Shown piece after piece: positions 49,097 through 59,805 of a DNA stretch of 64,000 nt. Location of the stretch: positions 372,001-436,000 of the forward strand of contig CM000689.1 in the NCBI GenBank assembly GCA_000149225.2, given 5' to 3'. Source of the DNA: Lachancea kluyveri NRRL Y-12651. Lineage: Eukaryota; Ascomycota; Saccharomycetes; Saccharomycetales; Saccharomycetaceae. The stretch's first letter is position 1; every line of letters starts with the position of its first letter. Below the pieces are notes generated by a model. That model had not been told where the DNA came from. It did not search any database and saw nothing but the letters and a program-made list of their open reading frames with translations. A program made the translations under genes and the position numbers.

Positions 49097-52000
49097 TCAC
49101 TCCGCCTGGTGCAGTGCACGATTGGGTTCGTCTGACTTGCTTGCGGGCAGCAACGACTCCAGGGCCTCGGGGGCCGAGGCAACGGCGGCCAAGGCAGCCA
49201 ACGGGTCGCTGGCAAAGTTGAGTGACCGCGGTGGGAGGGGCTGGGCGTATGGCTGCAGCGGCGCCACCCTTGCGGAGGGCTTCTGCTGCTTCTTGCCCTC
49301 TGGGTTGAGCAGCGAGGACAGAAAGTTTGGCTTTTTGCTGGCCGGCGGTGACGGGCGAGGGCGTGGTGGACGAGAACGCAGAGGACTGCAATTCCTGCAC
49401 AATGACGTTTACCGTCTGGGGCTGTGGCTGCAGCTGCAGTGGCGAAGGTGACAGTGCCTTTAGAGGTGGCAGCACCAGAGGATTGCGGTCGCCATTGGCA
49501 TGCGTGGCGTCGTGTTCACGAAGCCTTTCCTCATCGTTGAGGAGGCTCTTGATCGACGAGCGTCTGCTGGAGGATCGTGGCAGCAGCGGCGGCGGCGAGG
49601 CCGAGGGAAGGCGTGAAGCGTTGGCGGCAAAGTGAACGCTCGGCTGGACGCTGGCGCTGGACTGCAGACCGATGCCGTGCTGGGAACCAGAATTGGCGTG
49701 ACCTGAGGCAAGGTCCGAGGGGGATGGAAGCCTCTTTTCATTGGTGTCAGAATCCGTAGAAGAGCCCGGAATCTGGATAGAGGGCAGAAACTGCCGGGGC
49801 AGGCCCTGCACCGGAGTACTTTGCTGGGAAAAGTTTTCGCGCAGGTCCGGCCTCGAGGGATGGATCGGAGTGCCGAGAGTGCTCGTGTTCTGTCGCTGAA
49901 CAAAGAAACCGACAGCAGGCTGCTGCTGGGGAGGAACTCCGTCTTTGGATGACTGCTGCTCTGCTGCACCCTGACCCTGCTCTTGCAAGGCGTGTGCAGC
50001 ATTGACCCTGTCGACAAGCTCCTGCCACCCTTTTTTGGCAGCGTTTCTCTGAAAGTAATTTCTCACCATCGTCGTAGACTTTGTCCCAAGCTTTTCGGAG
50101 ATCACGGCCCATTGGGACCCGTACTGTTCCAATAGCCCGGGAAAGGCGTTGGATTCGCGCACGCTCCAGTAGCTGGACTTGTGATGGCTATCGTTTTCCT
50201 TGGCTCGCTTTTTGTATCCAGTAGCATGATGCAGTGGCTCCTGGGCAAGCTGAAATTGCTGCAACTCCTGTGTAGCATTAACCGCGCTCGGCCTGCCTAG
50301 CGATCCCTGGACCAGCCTCTCGTTTGCCGGTGCGATTGGCTGCAAGTTTGGCAGCTCGTTGGTGGCCTCTTCAATCTCCTGGAGCTTACGCTTCTTGCTC
50401 TCGGGCCCCACCTCACCGAGTTGTGGCCGCGCGTGCGCTGCAGCAACGGCCACCGGCTGCTTCCTGTCCGTGCTCTCTTCATCGGTGACGTCTTCATCGA
50501 CAACGGCAGGCTTGGAGTTGTTGCCAAGTTTGATTTCCACCTGTTTCATGGCGGTGCCATGGGATTTATCCTGGGAATGGTCTTCACGGGTGTCGGCGTC
50601 CTGGACGAGATCTCCACGGGCGTGATCATGTCCGAAGGAGTGGTTGGCGGCCATGCTTGCCTTTTCGTCTTTGGTTTCAGGGCCAGAGCTTTGTTCGGTC
50701 TGGGGTTCAGGGCGGACCTCACCTTCACGAGCATTCTTGTGCATGCTTTCGCTGGTATCCTCGCGTATGCTTTCACTAGTATCCTCGCGCATGCTTTCAC
50801 CAGCATTCTCACTCATGCTTTCACCAGCATTCTCATGCATGTTTTCTCCGGTATCCTCAACAACGTCCCCACCGGTGCTGCTGTCCACCTTCTCACCCTC
50901 AACCTTTTCTCTTTCCTGCTCCTCCTCTCCTGCATTCTCCCTCTCCCTCTCCCTCCATTTTTCCTTTTCCTTTTCCTTTTCCTTTTCTTTGCGGCGCCGG
51001 TACGCACTGCTTTTACGTCTTCTGTTTCTTTCCACGATGAGCTGCTTGTAGTTGACAGTGCGCTTGGTCTTGTAGTAGTGCAGCACACATTCTTCGGGCG
51101 TTCTGAGACCACCCATGTACTGCGAGATCTTGCCAAACCTCTTTGGATACGACAGGTAGCCCTCCACGAACAGCTGGTGCTCCGTTTCAGTAAACGTGTC
51201 GACCCCATCCTCGAGCACTCTCTTTGCCCAGCCGTCCTTGTCCGTAACCAGATTGTTCACGTCCTTGAACCGGATCGAGTACTTTTCCACCGGACTAATA
51301 ACCATTGCGGGGATCGTGGCGGCTTGCTGGTGATGCTTGTAGTCGGGGTCGATCTGCAGCAACACATTTTCGATCTCTGCATCGTCCACAAAGTCTGCCC
51401 TATTTCTGCGGCGACTGCCACCAGCGCTGCGGCTCGGCTGCTCCTGAACTTGCTTCTCCTTCTCCTCCTGCAGCTGGCGGTCTTTTGCCTCTCGTTTCTT
51501 GCGTTCTTCGCGCTCCTCGCGCCGGACCCCGTCGCTGATCCTGTCGAGCTCCTGGCACCCGGCTTCCCAGTCCTTCTCAAATCTTAGAAAGTCGCTCTTT
51601 AGTTGCAGCTTGCGCAGATACTCGTAATGTTTAAGCTTGGAGATTGCGTTCAACAACACTGTTCTGGTGGCCTGGGTGTGGACTAGTAGGTTTTGCGTGA
51701 CAAACGGGTATTCCTGGAGTGATTTGATCGGTTTTTTGAGAAGAAACCTCTGCTTGGCGATGATGCTCTGCCTGTGTTGGTTCTTTAGCTCCCACAATCT
51801 GGTTTCTGGCTCGGTCATCGGAAAGATGCACGACTCAACTGGCTTTAGCGGCTCACTGTACCCATTCGCACGGTGCCAAATGTTTTTAGGCGGGATGTGG
51901 GATTCTTTGCACAGCAGGTCTTTGATGTTGTCAGTCGCTGACTCCTCGCTCTTTGCCGGGCCATGAGGCTCATGGTTTGGCTGTGGCTTGTCTGTGATGC

Positions 52001-53423
52001 CCTGATTCTCGATTTTCACGGCTGGGGATGGGGATGGTACTGCAGACGGTGCTGCAGCTGCGTCGACAACACTGACTTGGCTTGTCTTTTCCGCGTTGCC
52101 GGGGGTTTCTACGCTCTTGATCACTTTGGGCTCATATTGCGGTTTGCGAGGCAGCTGGGGGTTTACACTTTCTTGATAGTTGCTTTTGTTTTCCTGGCCT
52201 GCCACCTCTTGTGGTTTGAGGGGGACAGCTCCGTCAGCTCTCTGTGTCGCTGGCGCTGTCTCTGGCGCTGTCTCTGGCGCTGTCTCTGGCGCTGTCGCTG
52301 TCGCTGTCGTTGTCGCTGTCGTTGTCGCTGTTTCTGATACCGTCTCTGGCACTGGCCCCGCGTCCGCCTTGTTTTTCGTCTCCCGCTTCTGTAGCACATC
52401 CGCTTCATCCCTCTCTCCTTCCGAGTCGCCTGGATGGCGAAGGTTGATCCGCTTGTGCTCGGAGGCAACCTGATGTTCCGTCCGCCTGGTTGTTTGGGGA
52501 ACAGAGTTGATCAAACTCGCCCCGAGTGAGTGCTGGTTGTCAAAGTTTTTCGTGGTCTTGGGAATTTCGTAGCCCTCGTCTATAACCAGTCCCTGCCCGC
52601 GACCCTCACCGGCAGGCTTGCCGTAGTGGCTAAACCGGGTGCTGACTGGGTGGTACGAGGGGTGGTGGCTGCTCTGGTGGCCAAATGTCTTGTGGGAGTA
52701 CGTGTCATTCAAAGCGTTGGAGGATCTCCAGTGCTGCTTCAGATTTGTCCCGCTGGACGACGCAGACAGATAGCCGTCGTGTTCAATGGCAGTCGCACTA
52801 CCATCCCGCCACTTGCTTCCTCGCGGGTGGTAGACGTTTCCGCTGCCAGAGCTCTGCGGGTACCCCAAGTCGCGACCGTCTGTGCTGGTAGCGCTCTCGC
52901 TGCTGTCCACAGACTTCGGCCTGTGCCTGCCATACTGGCCGCCATAATAGCTGTTATAGGAGGGCGATGGCTGGGGATTGTACCGGCTAAGGCCCGACGA
53001 CAGATTGGTGCTGCTGCCGGACCACCTGGACCCGGACACTAGACCATCGGAGCTGTGTGTCTTTACTGGGCTGGGCGTGCTTGCGTCAGGGTTGTATCTG
53101 CTTGCTGGCCTTCCGGATCCCTGGTGCTTGGCGACCCCAGATCCGCCACCCTTCCAGGAAGAGTTTGGGTCGTATCGCGACGGCCTCGACGCCGACGTGC
53201 TCAATACTGCAGCCGCGGTAGAGGTAGAGGCGGAGGCGGAGGCGGAAGTGAGGGCAGAACCTGCTCCCGGCGACGTCTTTGGTACAATGCTAGGGTTTAC
53301 TGCCATGCCTGGGACCGATGCGCCGTGTAGGTGTGTCCCTCTAGTGTACGATGGCCGTCTCATGTTTGGGTTGCTTGCATAATGGTATCGCTTCTTCTCG
53401 CCGAGTCTGTGCGGCATGGACAT
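49097..53423 (-). CDS. SNT1: Snt1, SANT-domain subunit of the Set3 complex; 3' end in another frame
   Basis: About 1440 codons from ATG at 53423 (MSMPHRLGEKKRYHYASNPN); the frame is open upstream but only with GTG, and RRLGDKKRYHY also opens S. cerevisiae Snt1. Long Ser/Pro/Gln-rich N-terminus, then two SANT (Myb-like) domains: DTFTETEHQLFVEGYLSYPK in the first, YWSVRESNAFPGLLEQYGSQ in the second, separated by a Lys/Glu/Arg coiled region. Snt1 scaffolds Set3C (Set3, Hos2, Sif2), a histone deacetylase complex in the nucleus. The main frame runs to 49044 with an implausible Cys/Gly/Arg tail. Near GGG (plus strand 49353-49355) dropping one base moves to a frame that ends at 49097 with a sensible tail (KKPNFLSSLLNPEGKK). 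Follows ELO2 as YCR034W-YCR033W. Confidence 0.9.
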
Positions 53424-54126
53424 GTTTAGCGCGCTTTTTGTTTTTTCTCGTGGGCCAAATCGCTTGTTTCTCTCTGGACGATTCGTCTGACCTCCTTGTC
53501 GCTGTTGTCCTGGCTGCGTGGTGCTGCTCTGTCTTTCTTTGTCGAGATGTAGAGCTTGCACTACAAAAGACGGAAAAACAATGTGTACAAAAGTGACAGT
53601 CAGAATACAGATGCCGTGGGAACTGTGTGTATGCGTGCGTGTATAGTTCTAATAAAGCTCGCAAACTGCTCGGTCGGTGTCCCTTTTTCGTTCTGCCGCA
53701 GTGCTCTGTTATTCTATGGTTGTTTGTTATCCAAGGGAAAAGGACCTTTTCTGATCACAAATTTTTAGAGGTTTGGACTCTCCTTCGTGAGGTGCGATGC
53801 TCGCGTAAATTCTAGTCACGTACGACGGCGAGTGTCGCGCCCCAAGATCACAGAACGGCGACGGCGACGGCGGTGGGCAGGAAAGGGCGGCCGGTGCGGC
53901 CACTTCTGCGGCCACCACTGCTCATACAGAACCAATAGCGGGGCTGTTGTAAGTCCAAAATACATTACAAATCAGTTTACAAGTAGCTTCTACATACTTT
54001 GAAAACTCTGTATACAATGTTGGATCATCTATATCCCGCTTTGCTCTGAGACGTCTCTCTTTTTTTTTTTTTCCTCTCTTTCCAGGTACTAGAGCTCAGA
54101 AACACTCGTGGTGAAAAGACGTCTGT
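53424..54126. other. SNT1 upstream region and permease 3' flank
   Basis: 703 bp. GC-rich CGGCGA-type repeats near 53855-53880 and T-rich DNA near 54060. No gene recognised. Confidence 0.5.
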
Positions 54127-55978
54127 TTACAAAGCAGACAAAGAAGAACTCCCTGTTGCGGTCATGGTTGTGGTCATGGTTGTGGTTGTTGTAGTCGGGT
54201 GCTTGGCAGCGCTGTCCCGCTTCCCTAAAACACTTTCAGATTCTTGGTATTGCGGGACAACGTCGTCCATCTCCACCTCTTCGAGGGTCCTCGTCCCGCC
54301 CACACCGCCGCTGCCAGCGCTGTATTCATACTCGCCGCAGTGCACGTCGTCGTCGCCGTCGTATTCATCGCCGTCGTCAAACTCTTGTGGGAGCATCAGA
54401 TTCAGAATAGTGGCCACAAAGCCGGCAAGACAGTAGCTGGACTCCATCACCAGAGTGATTGCGTTCAAAAACCCTTGCAGAGCAGGATTGTTGCCACTGT
54501 AGGTGAAGACGTTGTCAAACCAGTTGGGGATCATGACGCAGCCGATGCCCGGCAGCAGCGCCGCTGTCAGCACAAACCTGTCTCTTCTCGTGAACGGGAT
54601 GCTGGAGATGATCTTCAGACCACTAACGAGCACCGACGTGAACAGGAAACACGTCATGCCGCCCAACACGGGCTTTGGGATCGACGTGAGTGCAGCAGCG
54701 AATTTGGTGAAAATGCCCATGACAATCAGAATGAAGCAGGCCCAGTAGCCGACGGTCCTGTTGGCGCAGCGCGTGATGGCAACCACTCCGTTGTTCTGGG
54801 CAAATGTGGACATTGGCGTGAGAGTCATAAGACCAGCCACAAGGCCGTTCACTCCATCGGCGGTGACGCCGCCCTGCAGCCGGGACTCGTACAGCGGGCC
54901 CTCCAGCTCCAGGCGCGCCACCTCCATGGACGCGTTCATGTCGCCCAGCGTCTCCATCACCAGCAGCGTGTACACAACCAAAAACGGGATCACGGCCGGC
55001 CCATAGACTCTCAGCCTAAACGTCTTGACCCATGGAAACGAAAACGCGCGCGCAGAGTCGATACTCGACCTGTCAAAGTAGCCGCACGCAGCGGCCACAA
55101 CGCAGCCCACCAGCAAGCCGATGATGACACCGCACGACTTCATGATCGGGGCACCCCACTTCTCGCAGAGAACAATTGTCACGTACACCAGGAACGCCAG
55201 ACCGATGAACCGCGCGCTGCCGTACTGGCCCGCCATCGGGCCGCCCTCGTAGGGACAAATGCCATCGACACAGCCCGCTGCCGCCCAGGGCGTCCTGGAA
55301 CCCGGCCTTCAGTAGCGAGGCCCCCATGGTAATCAACACGGTGCCGGTGACAACGCTGGGAAACAGCTTTTTCAAATACCGCGGAGGCACCAGACTCAGG
55401 GCAATCTCCCACAGTGCACACAACGTCGAGGTGGCCACGACCGCGCCGTAGCCGTCCGGGCACTCCAGCTGCTTGCCGCTAGCGTCGACCGGGCAGTAGC
55501 CTGTCTCGTACATCATAGGCAGTACCTTCTCGACCAGCGGCAGCACGCCGAAACTCGTGCCCACCACGGACAGAATGCCAGAGCCAATGTAGTACGGCGT
55601 CTTGGGGATGTGGAACCTCGTGATCTGGATCATCGAGAGAAGCCCGCTTGCCACGAGCGAGGCACCAACCAGGTACTGCTGCAGCTCATCGCCAAAGTTG
55701 GCAGAGAGAGAGACCAGGATCGGCGGCGTGATGACGCCCGCCAGCATCGCCAACGCGTGCTGCAGGCCCAGCAGAAAGCCCAGGAAGATGGGCATCTCTG
55801 AGTTTAGACCGAAAAACGGCTGCTTTCTGCCTGGCTTCTTGGCCATGTAGGGCAGCTGTGGGGTGAACAGGTACTTGTAGTCATAGTTGCCAAACAGGCC
55901 GCGACGGGTGGCGACCTTGTTCTTGAAGCGGTAGTAGTGGAACTGCAGGGGTTTGACTGCAGTTTCGAGAGAAGGCAT
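54127..55978 (-). CDS. Purine (xanthine/uric acid) permease, NCS2 family; frame interrupted
   Basis: About 617 codons from ATG at 55978. The NCS2 family hallmarks are visible: GLQHALAMLAGVITPP with the QH motif in the first membrane segment, and the substrate signature QNNGVVAITRCANRT. About 12-14 membrane segments, then an acidic Thr-rich C-terminus with a run of Thr/Met. The family carries xanthine, uric acid or related purines with protons at the plasma membrane (UapA/UapC of Aspergillus). S. cerevisiae has no member. The frame runs 55978 to 55073 and resumes from 55236 in another frame. Dropping one base from CCC (55274-55276 on the plus strand) joins them through CVDGICPYEGGPMAGQYG. The gene sits between SNT1 and CDC6, outside the conserved S. 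cerevisiae order. Confidence 0.88.
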
Positions 55979-56600
55979 ATGGCTAAGGAAAAGAAAGAAG
56001 GAGAGGAGAAGAGAGGAGAGAAGAGGAGAGGAGGGGAGGGAAGAGCGGTTTTGGAAACGCTATTGCAGCTGGTGGTGGTGGTTGCAGGCCTCCGCCATCG
56101 CCTTTAAATATCCAGAGGCAGCAGCGGTAATTTTCACCTCGTCTCATGTCGTTCCAATCCCATCTCATCGCATCTCACCGCATCGCATCACACCTCCATC
56201 CAGTCACACCTCATCACATCATACGCCGCCCCATCTCGTCCGTCACACGACAACTGAAAGGAAAAAAAATTTTTCAATCAAAAGCGTGCCTGTTTGGTCC
56301 GTCCCGCCCAATAAACTTGGCACCATTTCCGAGATCTGTATGGCACGACACTTGGCAGGTTTCTCGTCAGGAGTGAGCGTCGTGGATGCGTCTCTGCTCA
56401 CGTGAGAGTTTTTACCGCATATGGAAGTGTAATCGCGTCCATCTTTTTCGGTCGTGTGCAGAAAGTGCGATGGCTGGGCAGAAGCTATATTGGCGGCCTG
56501 AAACTGACGCGTTTGAGAGTTGTTTATAAGAAGATCAGATCGCGGTTTGCAAGAAAGTGGTTAGTGTGCGAGTGCTCTCCCCCAACAGCCACCAGAGATA
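55979..56600. promoter_or_regulatory. Divergent promoter, purine permease and CDC6
   Basis: 622 bp with a purine tract (55986-56045, a CT-rich leader on the permease strand), tandem CATC/CATCG-type repeats (about 56150-56240), a CACGTG box (56399-56404) and an MCB site near CDC6. Confidence 0.55.
56507..56512. promoter_or_regulatory. MCB element upstream of CDC6
   Basis: ACGCGT in the context TGACGCGTTT, 94 bp before the CDC6 ATG. This is the core site of the G1/S factor MBF (Mbp1-Swi6). S. cerevisiae CDC6 is expressed at late M/G1. Binding here is inferred. Confidence 0.55.
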
Positions 56601-58142
56601 ATGATTGCCGACAACAGAGTACCTAGATCCAAGAGCCTGCTATGCTGCACGGAACCCCTCACCCTCACGGCCAAGAGACCGTTGCAATTTGAAGAACCTT
56701 TCACAGCCAAGAGGTTTCGCAGCGGGCTGGCCACGCCACCCGCATCACCAGAAAAGAAGAGAAACAGCGCCAGCGTGCCCACCACGGCGTCTCCAAAGAG
56801 ACTGGTCTTTGGCTCCCAGTCGATCTACTCCCGTACAAAGGCCCTGCTGCAGCGCTCTTCCACCGTCAGCCTGGACAAATCGCACCTGCCGACGAGACAG
56901 AACGAGTACGCCGCAATTATGCACTTTCTCAGCACCACCATTTCCTCGCTTCGGGGCAACTCCTTGTACATCACCGGCCCGCCAGGCACCGGCAAGACTG
57001 CACAGCTGGACCTGATAGTGCGGGAGCGATTCCAGTCCCTGGTGCTGGGCAGCGCGGACCGCGTGCCAAAGCACGAGGAGGGCCTTGCAAACACGGCGTA
57101 CTTTGAGACCTCGCCGGGTGTTTACGCGTCGGTGGCGCTGGTCACCATCAACTGTATCGCGGTCAGCCAGCCAGCGGCCATCTTTGCCAAGATCCACCAG
57201 TCATTTGCAACACAGGACGACCCCACCGTCAGAACCATGGAAGACCTGCAGCGCTTTATGCAGCGCCACCCCAGCACCACGTTTGTCGTTATCTTGGACG
57301 AGATGGACAAGCTGGTCACATCAACGCTCCAGGACACGAGCGCAACCAAGACGATTTTCGACCTTTTCCTGCTTGCCAAGCTTCCGCACACCAGGCTGGC
57401 GTTGGTGGGCGTCGCAAACAGCCTGGACATGAAGGACAGGTTTCTGTCCCGTCTGAACCTAAGGCAAGACCTGCTGCCGCAGACGGTGAGCTTCCAGCCG
57501 TACACGGCGGACCAGATGTACGAGATCGTGATGCAGAAGCTGCAGACGCTGGACGAGGACCCTGTGCTGCAGCCCATGGCGATCAAGTTTGCCGCCAAGA
57601 AGTGCTCGGGCAACACCGGCGATCTGAGAAAGCTGTTTGACGTTTTGCGGAGCAGCATTGAGATTGTCGAGCTGGAACAGATCAAGAAGCGCATGTCGCG
57701 CGCTGCTGCCGCCGATGCCGCCGCCGCCGATGCTGTCGCCCCGCGTGTGACACTGGCGCACGTGGCAAAGGTGTTTTCCACCCACATGAACAGCTCCTCG
57801 ACCAAGTCCCGCATCTCCAATCTCAACATGCAGCAAAAGGTGGTTTTGTGCTCGCTGGTGCACAGAGAGAGAACCGACATTTTCCAGTCACAAGCGTCGC
57901 TGGATGATGCCTACGACTACTACACCAAGCTTCTTTCAAGAAAGAATGCGCTGGCGTCGCTGAAGCGCAACGAGTTCCTGGAGAGCTGTAACGCGCTGGA
58001 GAGCTGCGGCGTGGTCAACATTGCGCAAGGCAGGTCAGCTGGCAAGACCAAGCACACCGTCAGACTCATAAAGGTGAACGTCGACGAGCGCGAGTTCCAG
58101 GACGAGGTCGGCAAGACCGAGCTCCTCAAGAGGCTACTTTGA
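56601..58142 (+). CDS. CDC6: Replication licensing ATPase Cdc6
   Basis: 513 codons, the same length as S. cerevisiae Cdc6. The basic N-terminus carries S/T-P sites in ATPPASPEKK and TASPKR, likely CDK targets controlling turnover. AAA+ core: Walker A GPPGTGKT (126-133), Walker B VVILDEMD (229-236), sensor-1 region LALVGVANSLDMKDRFLSRL, and a winged-helix C-terminus with a sensor-2 region (GNTGDLRKLFDVLRSSIEIV). It binds ORC at origins and loads Mcm2-7 in G1 in the nucleus. An MCB site precedes it. Neighbour to the YJL193W-type gene as in YJL194W-YJL193W. Confidence 0.96.
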   Translation: MIADNRVPRSKSLLCCTEPLTLTAKRPLQFEEPFTAKRFRSGLATPPASPEKKRNSASVPTTASPKRLVFGSQSIYSRTKALLQRSSTVSLDKSHLPTRQNEYAAIMHFLSTTISSLRGNSLYITGPPGTGKTAQLDLIVRERFQSLVLGSADRVPKHEEGLANTAYFETSPGVYASVALVTINCIAVSQPAAIFAKIHQSFATQDDPTVRTMEDLQRFMQRHPSTTFVVILDEMDKLVTSTLQDTSATKTIFDLFLLAKLPHTRLALVGVANSLDMKDRFLSRLNLRQDLLPQTVSFQPYTADQMYEIVMQKLQTLDEDPVLQPMAIKFAAKKCSGNTGDLRKLFDVLRSSIEIVELEQIKKRMSRAAAADAAAADAVAPRVTLAHVAKVFSTHMNSSSTKSRISNLNMQQKVVLCSLVHRERTDIFQSQASLDDAYDYYTKLLSRKNALASLKRNEFLESCNALESCGVVNIAQGRSAGKTKHTVRLIKVNVDEREFQDEVGKTELLKRLL

Positions 58143-58232
58143 ACAGCTAGAGTCGCGTGCCAGCAGACCTCTCCGCTCTCCCCAGCAGCATCCCACCTCA
58201 AATCACTATATACGCCCAGCATGTGATGTTGT

Positions 58233-58273
<41 letters not shown>

Positions 58274-58410
58274 GCCGCGCTGCTCTGTGCGTGCGTTGTG
58301 TGTATACATATATAAATAAACTTATAGAGCAATTGTTTCCCGAAAGAACCTTTGACCCACATAACGCATTTTAGCGTGCAACAAGACGCCAGACCCCAGG
58401 TCCGAACCGC
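58143..58410. other. Short intergenic region with T39
   Basis: 268 bp between CDC6 and the next gene. The T39 run (58234-58272) is followed by TATATAAATAAA, possibly a core promoter or the CDC6 polyadenylation region. Confidence 0.5.
58234..58272. repeat. T39 homopolymer
   Basis: Uninterrupted run of 39 T. Confidence 0.95.
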
Positions 58411-59628
58411 ATGCTCATAGTTCCACGCCTCAAGACAAGCCGGCTTCCTCGCTGGCTTGCGCGAGACTCCTACTGCCACATTGTGGTTGTTTGCATCGCC
58501 TGGTACACGATATCGTCATTTGCCTCGCAGGTCACCAAGCGCATCCTGACTCAATGTCCGCTGCCGTTGTTCCTGGGCGAGTTCCAATTCGTGTACACCG
58601 TGTTTCTGGCCGCCACGACGTGCTGTGTCGCGCGCTACTGCAGCTGGTTCTACAACATGTTCCCAGACGGGACGTTCCCGGACTATAGCCGGCCAGGCTT
58701 ACCGGTGCTCACCAGACCGTCGACGAGCATCTTCCAGACCGTGCTCCCGCTTGGCTTTTTCCAGTTTGTGGGAAAGTACTTTGGCCACAAGGCAACGTCT
58801 CTGGTGCCGGTCTCGACGGTGGCCAGCATAAAAACGCTGTCTCCAGTATTTATTGTACTGGCACAAAAGGTGCTGAGGATAGGCGCGCGGAAGCTGAACG
58901 CGGGGACCTACTTTAGCCTTCTGTGCGTGATTGGCGGTGTGTGGATCATTGTCTGCCACGACTCCAAGCCCTTGCAGGCAAAGGAGCCCTCCTCGTCCAA
59001 CGCCCTTGCGCAGATCGAGGTGGCCACTTCTGTGACGGCAACGATAGCGACAACGACAACGGCCGCCAGCAGCGCGGGGGTTCTCTACGCAGTAATATCG
59101 ATGCTTGTGTTTGTGGCGCAAAACATGTACGGTAAGAAGGTGTTCACCTTTAGACAAGACCCAGCAGCCTCGCCGCTGGAGCCCAAAGAACGTAACGCCT
59201 CGCCACTGCCTGTCTACACCATCAGGAAGGCCTTGTCGGCACAGGCGACGCAGTACGATAAGCTGACGCTGATGATCTACATATCAGCGGTCGGCTTTAC
59301 GTTTTCGATCGGATGGTTCCTGGCCCTGGAATGGCCCATCATCTGGCACCATCTCGTGCATTCCGGTCACCAAGAGATTACGATTCCCTGGTCGATGCTC
59401 TTTCTCAACGGCACGTTCCACTTTTTTCAGGCCATGATCACGTTCCACCTGCTGGGCGAGATCTCGACGCTGTCGTATTCGATTGCAAACCTGATGAAGA
59501 GAATTGCCGTCATTTCCGTGAGCTGGGTGTTCACGGCAAGAGAGATTACGAGTCACCAGCTCTTTGGCCTCTTTCTGAACGCTGCGGGTCTCTTTCTGTA
59601 TGAGAGATTCAACAGCAGGAGAAAGTAG
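58411..59628 (+). CDS. YJL193W: Triose-phosphate-translocator family protein (YJL193W/Sly41-like)
   Basis: 405 codons from ATG; S. cerevisiae YJL193W has about 402. About ten membrane segments of the drug/metabolite transporter superfamily. The motifs ISSFASQVTKRILTQCPLPL, FVGKYFGHKATSLVPVSTVA, SIKTLSPVFIVLAQKVLRI and STLSYSIANLMKRIAVISVS are typical of TPT/SLC35E carriers. Sly41, a relative, is in ER/Golgi membranes and suppresses Ypt1 loss. The substrate of YJL193W is unknown. An extended Ala/Thr loop sits near residues 210-220. Position after CDC6 identifies it as the YJL193W orthologue rather than SLY41. Confidence 0.9.
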   Translation: MLIVPRLKTSRLPRWLARDSYCHIVVVCIAWYTISSFASQVTKRILTQCPLPLFLGEFQFVYTVFLAATTCCVARYCSWFYNMFPDGTFPDYSRPGLPVLTRPSTSIFQTVLPLGFFQFVGKYFGHKATSLVPVSTVASIKTLSPVFIVLAQKVLRIGARKLNAGTYFSLLCVIGGVWIIVCHDSKPLQAKEPSSSNALAQIEVATSVTATIATTTTAASSAGVLYAVISMLVFVAQNMYGKKVFTFRQDPAASPLEPKERNASPLPVYTIRKALSAQATQYDKLTLMIYISAVGFTFSIGWFLALEWPIIWHHLVHSGHQEITIPWSMLFLNGTFHFFQAMITFHLLGEISTLSYSIANLMKRIAVISVSWVFTAREITSHQLFGLFLNAAGLFLYERFNSRRK

Positions 59629-59805
59629 AAGAAGGGTTGCGAAACGCAGAAAACAATCGAAATACATGGAAAAAGTAGATACAGCAACATATTTAGACAA
59701 AGTATACACAACATAGCACAGCACAGACGCACCCCGCACAGGGCCAGACTACCCGGACTTTTCACGCAACAAGGCGTCCCCACCTGGCAACCACACGTCC
59801 TCCCA

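Noticed and set aside
53424-53561. Upstream extension of SNT1
   Set aside because: Begins with GTG; the Snt1 family starts at the RLGxKKRYHY segment just after the ATG at 53423.
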